A stretch of 64,000 nt of DNA from Terriglobus saanensis SP1PR4 (GTDB lineage Bacteria > Acidobacteriota > Terriglobia > Terriglobales > Acidobacteriaceae). How positions within the stretch are numbered: the first letter of the stretch is position 1; every line of letters starts with the position of its first letter. The DNA is taken from NCBI RefSeq assembly GCF_000179915.2, contig NC_014963.1, forward strand, positions 744,001 to 808,000, in the 5' to 3' direction. Made by a program: the position numbers and the translations under genes. Shown here piece by piece: positions 8,570-16,732 of this stretch. The notes beneath the pieces are model-generated. The model saw only the letters and a list, made by a program, of their open reading frames with translations. It did not search any database and was not told where the DNA came from.

Positions 8570-8753
8570 CACAGGAATCGGTTCCAAATAGAGACGGCTG
8601 CGTCGAATTACGAAATAGGCCCAAGTTTTCCACGCATATTTTTTGAATCGTGCTAAGCTTACCGCAATCGATTGGAACAACTGGATTTTTTGCACAGTTT
8701 TTAGGTCAAAGCCATTTGTATTCAACGGCATACTCGCTCTGAAGGACTGCAAG
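8570..8753 (+). promoter_or_regulatory. Long 5' leader of the cold-shock gene
   Basis: About 180 bases without a credible gene precede the csp ATG, with AT-rich patches at 8637-8700 and a GAAGGA ribosome site at 8741-8746. A long structured leader is usual for cspA-type mRNAs. No specific cold box was identified. Confidence 0.4.
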
Positions 8754-8954
8754 ATGGAACAGGGAACAGTGAAGTGGTTCAACGACGCTAAAGGATTTGG
8801 ATTCGTCAGCCGGGCCAATGGTGAAGACGTTTTCGTGCATTATTCCGCGATCACCTCGAGTGGCTTCAAGAGCCTCCAGGAGGGTCAGGCAGTTCAATTC
8901 AACGTGGTCAAGGGTCCGAAGGGCTGGCAGGCTTCGGATGTACAGCCTCTGTAG
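8754..8954 (+). CDS. Cold-shock domain protein (CspA family)
   Basis: 66 residues, the standard length of a single cold-shock domain. It carries both RNA-binding motifs, GFGFV (RNP1) and VFVHYS (RNP2), after the typical [14 protein letters not shown] opening. Such proteins bind single-stranded RNA, melt mRNA structure and support translation, often in the cold. The longer open frame begins at 8643, but the ATG at 8754 has a GAAGGA site and matches the family start. A hairpin terminator follows at 9008-9033, so it is probably monocistronic. Confidence 0.97.
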   Translation: MEQGTVKWFNDAKGFGFVSRANGEDVFVHYSAITSSGFKSLQEGQAVQFNVVKGPKGWQASDVQPL

Positions 8955-9007
8955 ACACTTCCAACCTGTTCCTGCGCTTCTTTAGAAGCAAAGGGACTTT
9001 TTTGACT

Positions 9008-9040
9008 AAAGGGCGACCTCGAGGTCGTCCTTTGTCGTTG
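9008..9040 (+). terminator. Terminator-like hairpin after the cold-shock gene
   Basis: AAAGGGCGACCT (9008-9019) pairs with AGGTCGTCCTTT (9022-9033) with one G-U pair and almost no loop, followed by a T/G-rich stretch. It sits 54 bases after the csp stop. Confidence 0.65.
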
Positions 9041-9087
9041 TGGTTAAAGACGCCGCTCGCTGATTCGCTCGTTACACTGGTTCTTGC

Positions 9088-10809
9088 ATGACAGCCGGAG
9101 TTGACGTGGCCTTAAGATTTGTTCCGCGCCGGTGGGTGGCGTTTCTGATGGTCGTGGGGGCGGCGACGGTTTTTGTTGCGCCGTTCGCGCATGCACCCTC
9201 GCAGCAGGTCGCTTCGGTCAGCTATGTGGCAGGATGCGACAACCGGATCGCGTCCATGGGCCTGGCGCTGTTAAGCCTGACGGTGATGGCGCTGGTGTGG
9301 CGTCTTTTTACCCCGGCAGAAATCCCCGGCGAGGGCCGCAGGCTACCCCCGGCGCTGGTGTTCTGGTCGATGGCGTTCACCGTGGTCTTTACACTGACCC
9401 TGGGCTGGGCCATCCATCGATCGGACGTGCGCTTCGCGGAGTCGAACTACTTTCTGAACCGCATCCAGAACATCCTCGATTTCCGGATGAAGATCTATCG
9501 CGATCTTGAGTTCCCTTATGGACCCATGCTGCTGTATCCGTCGGTATGGATGTACCGTCTGTTTGCGCCGCTGGGGATGTCGGTCGTGACGGCTTACTTC
9601 GCAACGCTGGCCGTCATGAACGTGGCGGGCATAGCGATGGTGGCCTACCTGGTCAATCGGTTGCCCATGCTCTATCGGTGGCGCGTCCTTCTCTTTGCAG
9701 CCTGCGTTTTGCTGCAGACGAATACTCTGGCCGGGCCGAATTACTCACTGTACAAGTTTGCGCTACCCTTTGCGGGAATGGTGTGGGCGTCTCGCAGGGG
9801 AGGATATTGGACGCAGTTTGGCGCGTTTGTTCTGGCGGAGCTCAGTGTTCTGCTCGTGTCTCCCGAACTTGGCGTGGGCATGACGGTGGGCGTAATGACC
9901 TATGCTGCTGTGCGTTTCTTCCGAGGCCAGAGAAGGGCGGCGGTGTTGCTCCTCGCTCCTGTAGCAGCGGTGGTCTTATTTCTGGCAGGGTTCGGGCGCG
10001 CGTTTCTGGACCGGTTGGGGCAGGCCTCCAATGGAGCTCTAAATCTAATTCCAGAGCCGAGTCCGCATCTCTTTGTCTTCATCTTCGCCATTGTCTTTCT
10101 AGTGCCCGTGATGATCGGGTGGATGTTGCGCGGGCGGGCGGAGAGCGCCGCTCTGATGGCTGGAGTCTATCTACTGTCGATGGGCATGCTTCCTGGAGCT
10201 CTGGGACGATGCGATCCGTTGCATGTCTTCTTTTATGGATTTGGATTTTTCGTCTTGACCTTCGTAGCGATTGGGGCCTATAGCCGAAGAGCGCAGGCGG
10301 TTTGGGCAACTGTCTTCGTTCTCTTTGCGGTGCAGGTTCAGGCAACGAACCTGAAGGTGGCTCAGCCTTCGCTGCGCGCGTTATCGCATGGCCACGGAGC
10401 GGATGATTCCTCCGAAATCAGTGAACTGCGTGCCGTTACGGGGGGAACCCCGATCAGTACGCCGGAGATCTACGCTGTGCCGGTGCGGTTGGAAGAGCAG
10501 ATGCGCGCCGAGGGAATGTTCGTCCCGGACTACTACCCTGGCTTGGCGGAGGTATGGGATGCCGCGGGGGAGAAGCGGGCCATTGCTGCGATGCGGAGTG
10601 AGCGTTGGGCTCTGGTCGCAAACAACGATGGAACTTTCTCCGAGACCTTGCCGAATACGCCGATCAAGCTGGTGATGCGCTTTGGGTACCGGTACAAGGC
10701 AAGGCATACGCCGTTTGAACTGGGCACGTTGCTGCACGAAGAGCTGCGTACTCGATGGACTCCGGTGAAGACATTTGGTGGGTTGACGCTTTATCGCCAG
10801 CTGCCGTGA
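9088..10809 (+). CDS. Polytopic membrane protein, possible GT-C type glycosyltransferase
   Basis: 573 residues. About ten to twelve hydrophobic segments cover residues 15-435, followed by a soluble C-terminal part of about 140 residues. The first periplasmic loop after the third helix has RSDVRFAESNYFLN, with an acidic residue where GT-C glycosyltransferases keep a catalytic Asp or Glu. That layout suggests a lipid-linked sugar transferase or DUF2029/ArnT-like protein, but I do not recognise the family with certainty. No Shine-Dalgarno precedes the ATG; TACACT at 9073-9078 might be a -10. Its stop directly touches the stop of the convergent gene at 10810. Confidence 0.85.
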   Translation: MTAGVDVALRFVPRRWVAFLMVVGAATVFVAPFAHAPSQQVASVSYVAGCDNRIASMGLALLSLTVMALVWRLFTPAEIPGEGRRLPPALVFWSMAFTVVFTLTLGWAIHRSDVRFAESNYFLNRIQNILDFRMKIYRDLEFPYGPMLLYPSVWMYRLFAPLGMSVVTAYFATLAVMNVAGIAMVAYLVNRLPMLYRWRVLLFAACVLLQTNTLAGPNYSLYKFALPFAGMVWASRRGGYWTQFGAFVLAELSVLLVSPELGVGMTVGVMTYAAVRFFRGQRRAAVLLLAPVAAVVLFLAGFGRAFLDRLGQASNGALNLIPEPSPHLFVFIFAIVFLVPVMIGWMLRGRAESAALMAGVYLLSMGMLPGALGRCDPLHVFFYGFGFFVLTFVAIGAYSRRAQAVWATVFVLFAVQVQATNLKVAQPSLRALSHGHGADDSSEISELRAVTGGTPISTPEIYAVPVRLEEQMRAEGMFVPDYYPGLAEVWDAAGEKRAIAAMRSERWALVANNDGTFSETLPNTPIKLVMRFGYRYKARHTPFELGTLLHEELRTRWTPVKTFGGLTLYRQLP

Positions 10810-11760
10810 TCAGGGTTGCGGTGTGGGCGGGGGCGTCGCGGCGTCCGGTGCAGGGTCGGGAACCTCGGTCACGCCCGGAAGAATTTTGCCTGAGCTTTGG
10901 AATTTGCGGTAGTCGTAGAAGGTCGCGTGGCCGCGGCCTTCGTAATGCACCAGCAGAAGGACACGGACGGAGCCCTGGCCGCTGATCTTTGCGGGCAGCC
11001 AGACTTCGTTGTTTACGAAGGTTGTCTCGTAGCTGAAGCTGGAGTCTTTGCGGACGTTGGCGACCAGACCGCCACCGACTTTGAAGTTGTCGAGAAAGTG
11101 GCCTTCGGCGCGGACGAGGTTGCGCGTCTTTTCATCGACCCATACGGTGCCGACGAGATCCTTGAAGACGGCTTCGAAGGAGGTACGGGACTTGGCTTTC
11201 TTGTCGCCCGCGTAGTCGACTACGATCGTCGGGCGATCTCGGTAGATCTGGCGACGCGGGTTGGAGAAGGTGCCGAGTTCGAGGATGCGTGCCGCGGAGA
11301 GCATCTCGTCGCCGCGTGCGTTCGTGGCCTTGCCTTCGGAGGCGGCTTTGGCACGCTTCTCCTTTTCTTTGGTAATTTCTTTTTCTACGCGTTCGTCTTC
11401 CTTCTCTTTTTCCTTGTCGGTGAGCGGCTTGCCGTTTTTCTCGATCATGCGTTCGACGAGGGCTCCCTGGGTGAAGAGGATTTCGCGCACGGAGGACTCT
11501 GTCTTCTTCACACGACCGTTGCTGTCGGTCTCTTCTGTGACAGAGGCTGCGCGATAGGTATATTTCTTCCGCAGTTCATCGGAAGCGCGCTGATTTTTTT
11601 CCACATCGTGCATGAGGGTGGAGATGTCTGGCAGCGGTGCGCTAAGGTCGACTGCCTCTGTGGCTTCTACCTGCTTTTTTTCTTCGGGCACGGACGAGGG
11701 CTGCTGCGCGCACAGAATGCAGGACAGGGCAAGCAGAGCAGCGGCTGTGGAACGCATCAT
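10810..11760 (-). CDS. Secreted protein of unknown function, possibly LolA/LppX-like fold
   Basis: 316 residues with a signal peptide (residues 1-19, cleavage near CAQQ). A very charged Lys/Glu coiled-coil segment (about 115-145) interrupts the mature part. The C-terminal half (TSFEAVFKDLVGTVWVDEKTRNLVRAEGHFLDNFKVGGGLVANV) looks like an outer-membrane lipoprotein-sorting or MucB-type half-barrel, ending in a Pro-rich tail. This type is frequent in acidobacteria and uncharacterised. Gene borders are clear; the fold is an impression, not established. Confidence 0.8.
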   Translation of the reverse strand: MMRSTAAALLALSCILCAQQPSSVPEEKKQVEATEAVDLSAPLPDISTLMHDVEKNQRASDELRKKYTYRAASVTEETDSNGRVKKTESSVREILFTQGALVERMIEKNGKPLTDKEKEKEDERVEKEITKEKEKRAKAASEGKATNARGDEMLSAARILELGTFSNPRRQIYRDRPTIVVDYAGDKKAKSRTSFEAVFKDLVGTVWVDEKTRNLVRAEGHFLDNFKVGGGLVANVRKDSSFSYETTFVNNEVWLPAKISGQGSVRVLLLVHYEGRGHATFYDYRKFQSSGKILPGVTEVPDPAPDAATPPPTPQP

Positions 11761-11837
11761 ACGGTCAACTATATAGAGGGTGTTTTTACAGAGGCGACAG
11801 CAGCTATGCTGGAGCTACCGAAAAAAGAGGAGGATGG

Positions 11838-12164
11838 ATGCATTTTCTGATTGGTTTGCTGGTGAGCGCCATCGGTCTGCTGGTGGCGGCGTATCTTCTG
11901 CCTGGGATCGAAGTAGCGGATTTCACGTCGGCGTTGTGGGCCGCGTTTGTCATCGCAGTGCTGAATGTAACGCTGGGATGGTTGTTGAGCCTCGTGGTCT
12001 TTCCGTTGACGTGGCTGCTGCCAAACCTGATTTATTTTCTGATCGACGCGCTGATGATTTATTTCGTAGGTCGAATCCTCAAGGGCTTCAGGGTGAAGGA
12101 CTATACGTCGGCACTGCTGGCTGCGCTGGTGTTGACGGTATTACATTTCCTGCTCGGCGCGTAA
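11838..12164 (+). CDS. Small four-helix membrane protein, phage-holin superfamily IV/DUF360 (YvlD-like)
   Basis: 108 residues with four hydrophobic segments and the motif LNVTLGWLLSLVVFPLTWL, typical of the YvlD/DUF360 family. The family is often labelled phage holin, but there is no phage context here. A strong AGAGGAGG site lies just before the ATG. In other bacteria relatives belong to envelope-stress operons; the role is unknown. The MFS gene follows after 36 bases and may share a transcript. Confidence 0.9.
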   Translation: MHFLIGLLVSAIGLLVAAYLLPGIEVADFTSALWAAFVIAVLNVTLGWLLSLVVFPLTWLLPNLIYFLIDALMIYFVGRILKGFRVKDYTSALLAALVLTVLHFLLGA

Positions 12165-12200
12165 ATCGTGCGTCGATTGATTGTGCATCCAAGGTAGTTC

Positions 12201-13880
12201 ATGAACCCTGAAGTTGGAGCGGAAACGCCGGTCGAGCCGGTGAAGATCGGGCCGATCGGTGCGATCGCGGCAGACCGGAGCGGATTTGCGCCACTGCGCC
12301 TGCCGCTGTTTCGCAATCGGTGGATTGCGTCGACGGTAAGCGGCATCGGCACGTGGATGCAGGACACCGCAGGCACGTGGCTGATGACGGCCCTCACGGG
12401 GTCTCCGTTGCTGATCGCGCTGATGCAGACGGCGGCGAGCGCGCCGGTATTAATATTGGGACTCTTCGCGGGCGCAACTGCGGACATCTTCGAGCGTCGT
12501 CGGCTGCTGATCTTCTGGCAGATGTGGCAGCTCGTGGTGGTAGCCCTGCTGGCGGTGCTGGCGCTGTTCGGTGTGATCGGACCGTACATGCTGTTGGGGC
12601 TGACGTTCCTGATGAACATCGGTTCGGCGATGAACAATCCCGCGTGGCAGGCCATTGTTCCGGAGCTTGTGCCGCGCGAGCAACTGCCTGATGCCGTGGC
12701 GCTGGCGAGCGCGAGTAATAATCTGGCGCGCGCCGTGGGACCTGCCCTGGGCGGCTTGATGGTGGCGGGGTTCGTGAAGGCCTCCACCGGTGCGGGATGG
12801 GTGTTTGCACTGAACGCCGGATCCTTCATCGCGGTGGTGTGGGTGCTGTACATCTGGAAGCGTACGCCGCTCTTCAAGAGCGCTCTTCCGGCTGAACGGA
12901 TCAAAGGCTCGGTGGAGACGGGGCTGCGCTATCTGCGGTACTCGCCGCCATTACAGGCGGTGTTTGCGCGGGCGTTTATCTTCACGTTTTTCGTGAGTGC
13001 AGTGTGGAGTCTGCTGGCGATTGTTGCGGCGCGCGATCTGAAGCAGGGGCCGATGGGATACGGCATCCTGAATGGTTCGCTGGGTTTTGGTGCGGTGGTG
13101 GCGGCGGTGTTGCTGGCCAAGGTACGCGCGCGTTGGAAGGCCGATCAGATTCTGATTGCGTCCAGCGTGATGTACGTGGGAACACTTGCGGTCCTGGCGT
13201 TTGCGCATCACGCGTGGCTGGTGATCGTGTTCCTGATGGCAGGCGGATTTGCATGGACATGCACGATGTCCACGTTGAATACTTCGGTTCAGCTGCTTGC
13301 TCCCGGATGGGTGAGCGCGCGCGCGCTGGGCATGTACCAGATGGTTTTTCAGGGTGGGCTCGCCCTGGGAAGCATCCTGTGGGGCGCGGTGGCGGAGCAT
13401 AGTTCGACCACCGCGGCGCTGGCGGCGAGTGCTCTGGGCCTGGCGATTTCGATTCCTTTCACCACGCGGCTGCACGTGATGCGTGGAAAGATTCCAGACC
13501 ATACGCCGTATCACTGGCGCAGCCCCGTGCCGCATCTGCAGAATGAGCCGGAGCCGGAGGACGGCCCGGTCCGTGTGCTTATCGATTATCGTGTGCCAGT
13601 GGACAAGTACGAGGAGTTTGTCGTGGCCATTCATAAGCTCCGCGCGGCGCGGCTCAGGTCGGGAGCGATTCGTTGGGGTGTCTTCCGCGATGCAAACGAT
13701 CCGGAGAAGCTGGAAGAGACCTTTGTGATGGAGTCGTGGCTGGAGTATCTGCGTTCGCGCGAGCGTATGACGGAGGGCGATTTCACGCTGGTGCAGAAAG
13801 CTGTGTCGTTCCATGCAGGAAAAGAATCGCCGCATGTGACGCATCAGGTGTATGCGAAAGAACGTGCGCATACTGTGTAG
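12201..13880 (+). CDS. MFS exporter with C-terminal ABM-like domain (MFS_3/EntS type)
   Basis: 559 residues. The first 420 hold about twelve membrane helices with the MFS signature FAGATADIFERRRLL between helices 2 and 3 and NNLARAVGPALGG in helix 5, as in EntS-like secretion effectors. Residues 450-550 are soluble (VRVLIDYRVPVDKYEEFVVAIHKL...ESWLEYLRSRERMT) and resemble antibiotic-biosynthesis-monooxygenase/dimeric alpha-beta-barrel domains. This fusion is recurrent in the MFS_3 family. The likely job is efflux of a small hydrophobic compound or siderophore; the substrate cannot be told. Confidence 0.92.
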   Translation: MNPEVGAETPVEPVKIGPIGAIAADRSGFAPLRLPLFRNRWIASTVSGIGTWMQDTAGTWLMTALTGSPLLIALMQTAASAPVLILGLFAGATADIFERRRLLIFWQMWQLVVVALLAVLALFGVIGPYMLLGLTFLMNIGSAMNNPAWQAIVPELVPREQLPDAVALASASNNLARAVGPALGGLMVAGFVKASTGAGWVFALNAGSFIAVVWVLYIWKRTPLFKSALPAERIKGSVETGLRYLRYSPPLQAVFARAFIFTFFVSAVWSLLAIVAARDLKQGPMGYGILNGSLGFGAVVAAVLLAKVRARWKADQILIASSVMYVGTLAVLAFAHHAWLVIVFLMAGGFAWTCTMSTLNTSVQLLAPGWVSARALGMYQMVFQGGLALGSILWGAVAEHSSTTAALAASALGLAISIPFTTRLHVMRGKIPDHTPYHWRSPVPHLQNEPEPEDGPVRVLIDYRVPVDKYEEFVVAIHKLRAARLRSGAIRWGVFRDANDPEKLEETFVMESWLEYLRSRERMTEGDFTLVQKAVSFHAGKESPHVTHQVYAKERAHTV

Positions 13881-13929
13881 CTCTGTTCTACGATTGCTAA
13901 CGTCTAAGGGGTGGAGAGAAACTATCCTC

Positions 13930-14385
13930 ATGGATTTACGCAATGACCGTGTTTTTTATGACCTGCTCGCAGAGAGTTTTGAACGGCTCACCCATCAGCC
14001 GTTAGTACTGCAAGAGATCAGTCCAGACGATGCGCCGCGGTGGCTTTATGAGGACGCTCCGTTCGGTATTCTCGCGCACAATACCGCGGCGGACCCTGTC
14101 TTTGTTTACGGCAATAAGACGGCCCAGAAGCGCTTCGAGTATTCGTGGGAAGAGTTGACGGCTCTGCCTTCGCGTTTGTCTGCCGAAGCTCCCGAGCGCA
14201 GCGAGCGACAGAGGTTTCTTGAGGAAGTGCAGCAACATGGATTTGTTGCGAACTATCGGGGCATTCGTATTGCAAAGTCCGGCAAGCGATTCTGGATTGA
14301 AGATGCGATCGTCTGGCAGCTCACGGATGCCGACGGGGTTTATCGAGGACAGGCAGCGTTTTTGCCGCGCACGTTGGACGTGTAA
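13930..14385 (+). CDS. MEKHLA-domain (PAS-related) protein
   Basis: 151 residues from the ATG at 13930, which has GGAGAG upstream; the open frame extends further but lacks a site. The whole protein matches the MEKHLA/PAS-like fold: LLAESFERLTHQPL at the N-terminus, then PFGILAHNTAADPVFVYGNKTAQKRFEYSWEELTALPSRLSAE, and RIAKSGKRFWIEDAIVWQL near the end. MEKHLA domains occur in plant HD-ZIP III factors and as free-standing bacterial proteins of unknown function, probably small-molecule sensors. It follows the MFS gene by 49 bases and may be co-transcribed. Confidence 0.88.
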   Translation: MDLRNDRVFYDLLAESFERLTHQPLVLQEISPDDAPRWLYEDAPFGILAHNTAADPVFVYGNKTAQKRFEYSWEELTALPSRLSAEAPERSERQRFLEEVQQHGFVANYRGIRIAKSGKRFWIEDAIVWQLTDADGVYRGQAAFLPRTLDV

Positions 14386-14391
14386 GGCAAA

Positions 14392-15420
14392 CTACCAGCC
14401 CTCAAGAACCGTCTTTCCAATCGATCTGCCAGACTCCTGTTTCGTGTGGGCCTTCTTGAGGTTCTCCGCGTTGATGGTGCCGAGGTTTTCGGTCATCGTG
14501 GTCTTCAGCGTGCCAAGGTCGATCAGACGCGCGACCTCCGTGAGAATGTCGTGCTGGCGGAGGATGTCGGGCGTCTCCCAGTAGGAACGGGCGAACATGA
14601 ACTCCCAGTGCATGGAGCCGCATTTGCGCTTGAGGGGGCGGATATCGACGGGGTTCTTCGGGTCGTCGATGAGACCGATCTTCCCCTGCGGTGCGAGCAC
14701 CTCCACGATGGCGGGATACTGCTGGTCGGTGCCGGTGAGCAGAGCGATGTTGGTGACCTCCGGGATCTGCAGCTCTTCCATCTGCTGCTTGATCGGCCAG
14801 TTGTGATCGATGACGTAGTGCGCGCCGAGCTTGCGGCACCACTCCTGCGTCTCGGGCCGCGATGCGGTCGCGATGACGCCGAGCGGTGTGAGACGACGCG
14901 CCAGCTGGATCAGCATGGATCCGACTCCGCCTGCGCCACCGAGGATGAGGAGATCGCCACGGCAGGGCTCGCCGTAGGCTTTGCGGGGATCGACGTTCCA
15001 GCGGTCGAAAAGAAGTTCGTATGCGGTAAGCGCTGTGAGCGGAACGGCGGCGGCCTCCGCGAAGGAGAGCGTCTTCGGTTTGTGCGCGACGATGCGCTCA
15101 TCGACCGTATGAAACTCCGCATTGGCGCCCTGGCGCGCGATGCAACCGGCGTAGAAGACTTCGTCGCCGACTTTGAACATGGAGACGAGCGGACCAATGG
15201 CGGTGACGATTCCAGCCGCGTCCCAGCCGAGGACTTTGAACTCTTTGCCTTCGTCTGGTTTGCTCTTGGCGCGGACCTTGGTGTCCACGGGATTGACGCT
15301 GATGGCTTTGACCTGCACGAGGATGTCGCGGTCGCGCGGCGTAGGCTTCTCGATCTCAAGGTCTTCGAGGGAGAGCGGCTCTTCGATGGGCAGGGGTTCG
15401 CGGTAGCCAACAGCTTTCAT
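14392..15420 (-). CDS. Zinc-type alcohol dehydrogenase-like/quinone oxidoreductase (MDR)
   Basis: 342 residues from the ATG at 15420. Medium-chain dehydrogenase/reductase: GroES-like N-terminus (VKAISVNPVDTKVRAKSKPDE, LGWDAAGIVTAIG), then a Rossmann fold with ILGGAGGVGSMLIQLARRL near residue 160. The catalytic zinc ligands of true alcohol dehydrogenases are missing, as in the zinc-independent quinone-reductase branch. Expected activity is NADPH-dependent reduction of quinones or enones; the physiological substrate is unknown. A TACCAT seven bases before the ATG and no ribosome site suggest a leaderless start. Its 3' end is six bases from the convergent MEKHLA gene. Confidence 0.92.
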   Translation of the reverse strand: MKAVGYREPLPIEEPLSLEDLEIEKPTPRDRDILVQVKAISVNPVDTKVRAKSKPDEGKEFKVLGWDAAGIVTAIGPLVSMFKVGDEVFYAGCIARQGANAEFHTVDERIVAHKPKTLSFAEAAAVPLTALTAYELLFDRWNVDPRKAYGEPCRGDLLILGGAGGVGSMLIQLARRLTPLGVIATASRPETQEWCRKLGAHYVIDHNWPIKQQMEELQIPEVTNIALLTGTDQQYPAIVEVLAPQGKIGLIDDPKNPVDIRPLKRKCGSMHWEFMFARSYWETPDILRQHDILTEVARLIDLGTLKTTMTENLGTINAENLKKAHTKQESGRSIGKTVLEGW

Positions 15421-15549
15421 GTCTTGGATGGTAAACGACAGAAGGCGGAGGTGTTTGATCTTTGGTTTGTGTGTGCTGGCGGAAAGGGTGAATGGCGAGG
15501 AGCCTGGTGTATTGCGCAAGCCCCTCGCCGAGGGAGACGGAGAGGGGTT

Positions 15550-16428
15550 TTAGAACTTGTACGAGACGGCGAAGGCGGGTCGCGCGCGCGCCTGCAGATC
15601 GACACCAGACGCAATACGACCGGGGCCCTGGAGCATGCCGAAGTCGACATTCAAACGGAGCTTGGCGCTCGGGAGGACGCGTACGGCGTAGACCAGGGTG
15701 GTTGGCGTCACCGCTCCAGGAAGGTCCTGGAGATGATTGGGCTGCTGTGAGGCCTCGGCTGCAAGAATGACCGTGCTCTTTGCGGGACCGTGCAAGACGA
15801 AGGCCACGGAGCCGAATCCGAGTGCGGCCCACTCCGGAGCGTTGCCGGCGAGACCGAAGAGCTGTGCGTTGCTGCCGCGGATGCCGCCGGTGATGAGGAT
15901 GGGAACTGGTTTGAACTGGGTGATGGTTTTGCTGGCCGCCAAGTAGATGTCGCCGTTGGTCGTGTCCTTTTTCAGGAGCGCACCGCCGACGTTCCGAACC
16001 TGTGAGCGGACGTTGAAGCCCAGCGAAACGGCCGGTACCCATTTTTTCTTCCAGCTGTTCTCCTTGAGGAGTGCTCCCTTTCCGTGAAAGGTATTGAAGC
16101 CATCGGTCCAGAGAGGACTGAGTGCAGCATTGCTTCCTGCAGCGTGGATGGTGCGTGTGTATCCAAACTCCACGCGGTTGGCGAAGCCACTGGTGATCGA
16201 GATCTGGCTGAAGGTGCCGAGCACGCTGCCGCCGTTGAGGTAGTGATAGGCGACGGTCGGCAGAGCGACCTTTCGCTCCGGGGAAGCCGCAGTGTAGGCG
16301 AGGGGCGTAACAAAGACGCCGGTGCTGCCTTCCCAACCGAGTTGCTGGGCACGACCGATGGAAGTGCCTGCAAGGATGAGGGCAAAGATTGCTAAGGAGA
16401 TGGTTCTTGCTCGTGTGGATCTCATCAT
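15550..16428 (-). CDS. Secreted DUF3034-like outer-membrane protein
   Basis: 292 residues with a signal peptide (cleavage near GRAQQ). The mature start LGWEGSTGVFVTPLAY and the alternating hydrophobic strands ending in AFAVSYKF, with a terminal aromatic residue, match DUF3034, a putative beta-barrel envelope family. Function unknown. The ORF has tandem ATG codons at 16428 and 16425. Upstream (16429-16732) no gene is seen. Confidence 0.85.
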   Translation of the reverse strand: MMRSTRARTISLAIFALILAGTSIGRAQQLGWEGSTGVFVTPLAYTAASPERKVALPTVAYHYLNGGSVLGTFSQISITSGFANRVEFGYTRTIHAAGSNAALSPLWTDGFNTFHGKGALLKENSWKKKWVPAVSLGFNVRSQVRNVGGALLKKDTTNGDIYLAASKTITQFKPVPILITGGIRGSNAQLFGLAGNAPEWAALGFGSVAFVLHGPAKSTVILAAEASQQPNHLQDLPGAVTPTTLVYAVRVLPSAKLRLNVDFGMLQGPGRIASGVDLQARARPAFAVSYKF

Positions 16429-16732
16429 GATGTGCTCCCATTGTTGGAGATGAGCAGACGCAGCGGCCAGCTTACGAACTTCAAGCTGCGCGTCAGCGAT
16501 TGACGCGTTCCGTGCGCTCTCCAGAGGAGCGCCTCTTGTTCCAACAGGCCGTCAGGGTGCATCCCTGGAAAGTGATTGCGAACTGCTCAACACTCTTTGT
16601 GAATTCAAAAATCGCTCTATTAAGAGCAACGCTAATTCATGGCTCGGGTGTGTTCGGTGACGGTGGTCACGGGTCACGCGAGAGCAAGTGTTCTGTCCGT
16701 CATTCGACTAGGCGGAAGGTACAGAGCAAGCA
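16429..16732. other. Intergenic region without a gene
   Basis: 304 bases between the DUF3034-like start and the stop of the GH78-like gene. A small hairpin (GCTCT-ATTA-AGAGC, 16614-16627) and AT-rich patches probably form the promoter of the DUF3034-like gene. Nothing else was recognised. Confidence 0.4.

Noticed and set aside
11838-12164. Phage holin, suggesting a prophage
   Set aside because: Family name only; no phage genes, integrase or attachment site nearby.
15356-16441. 361-residue open frame over the DUF3034-like gene on the same strand
   Set aside because: Shifted frame, Arg/His-rich composition, overlaps two genes; the 292-residue frame has signal peptide and family motifs.
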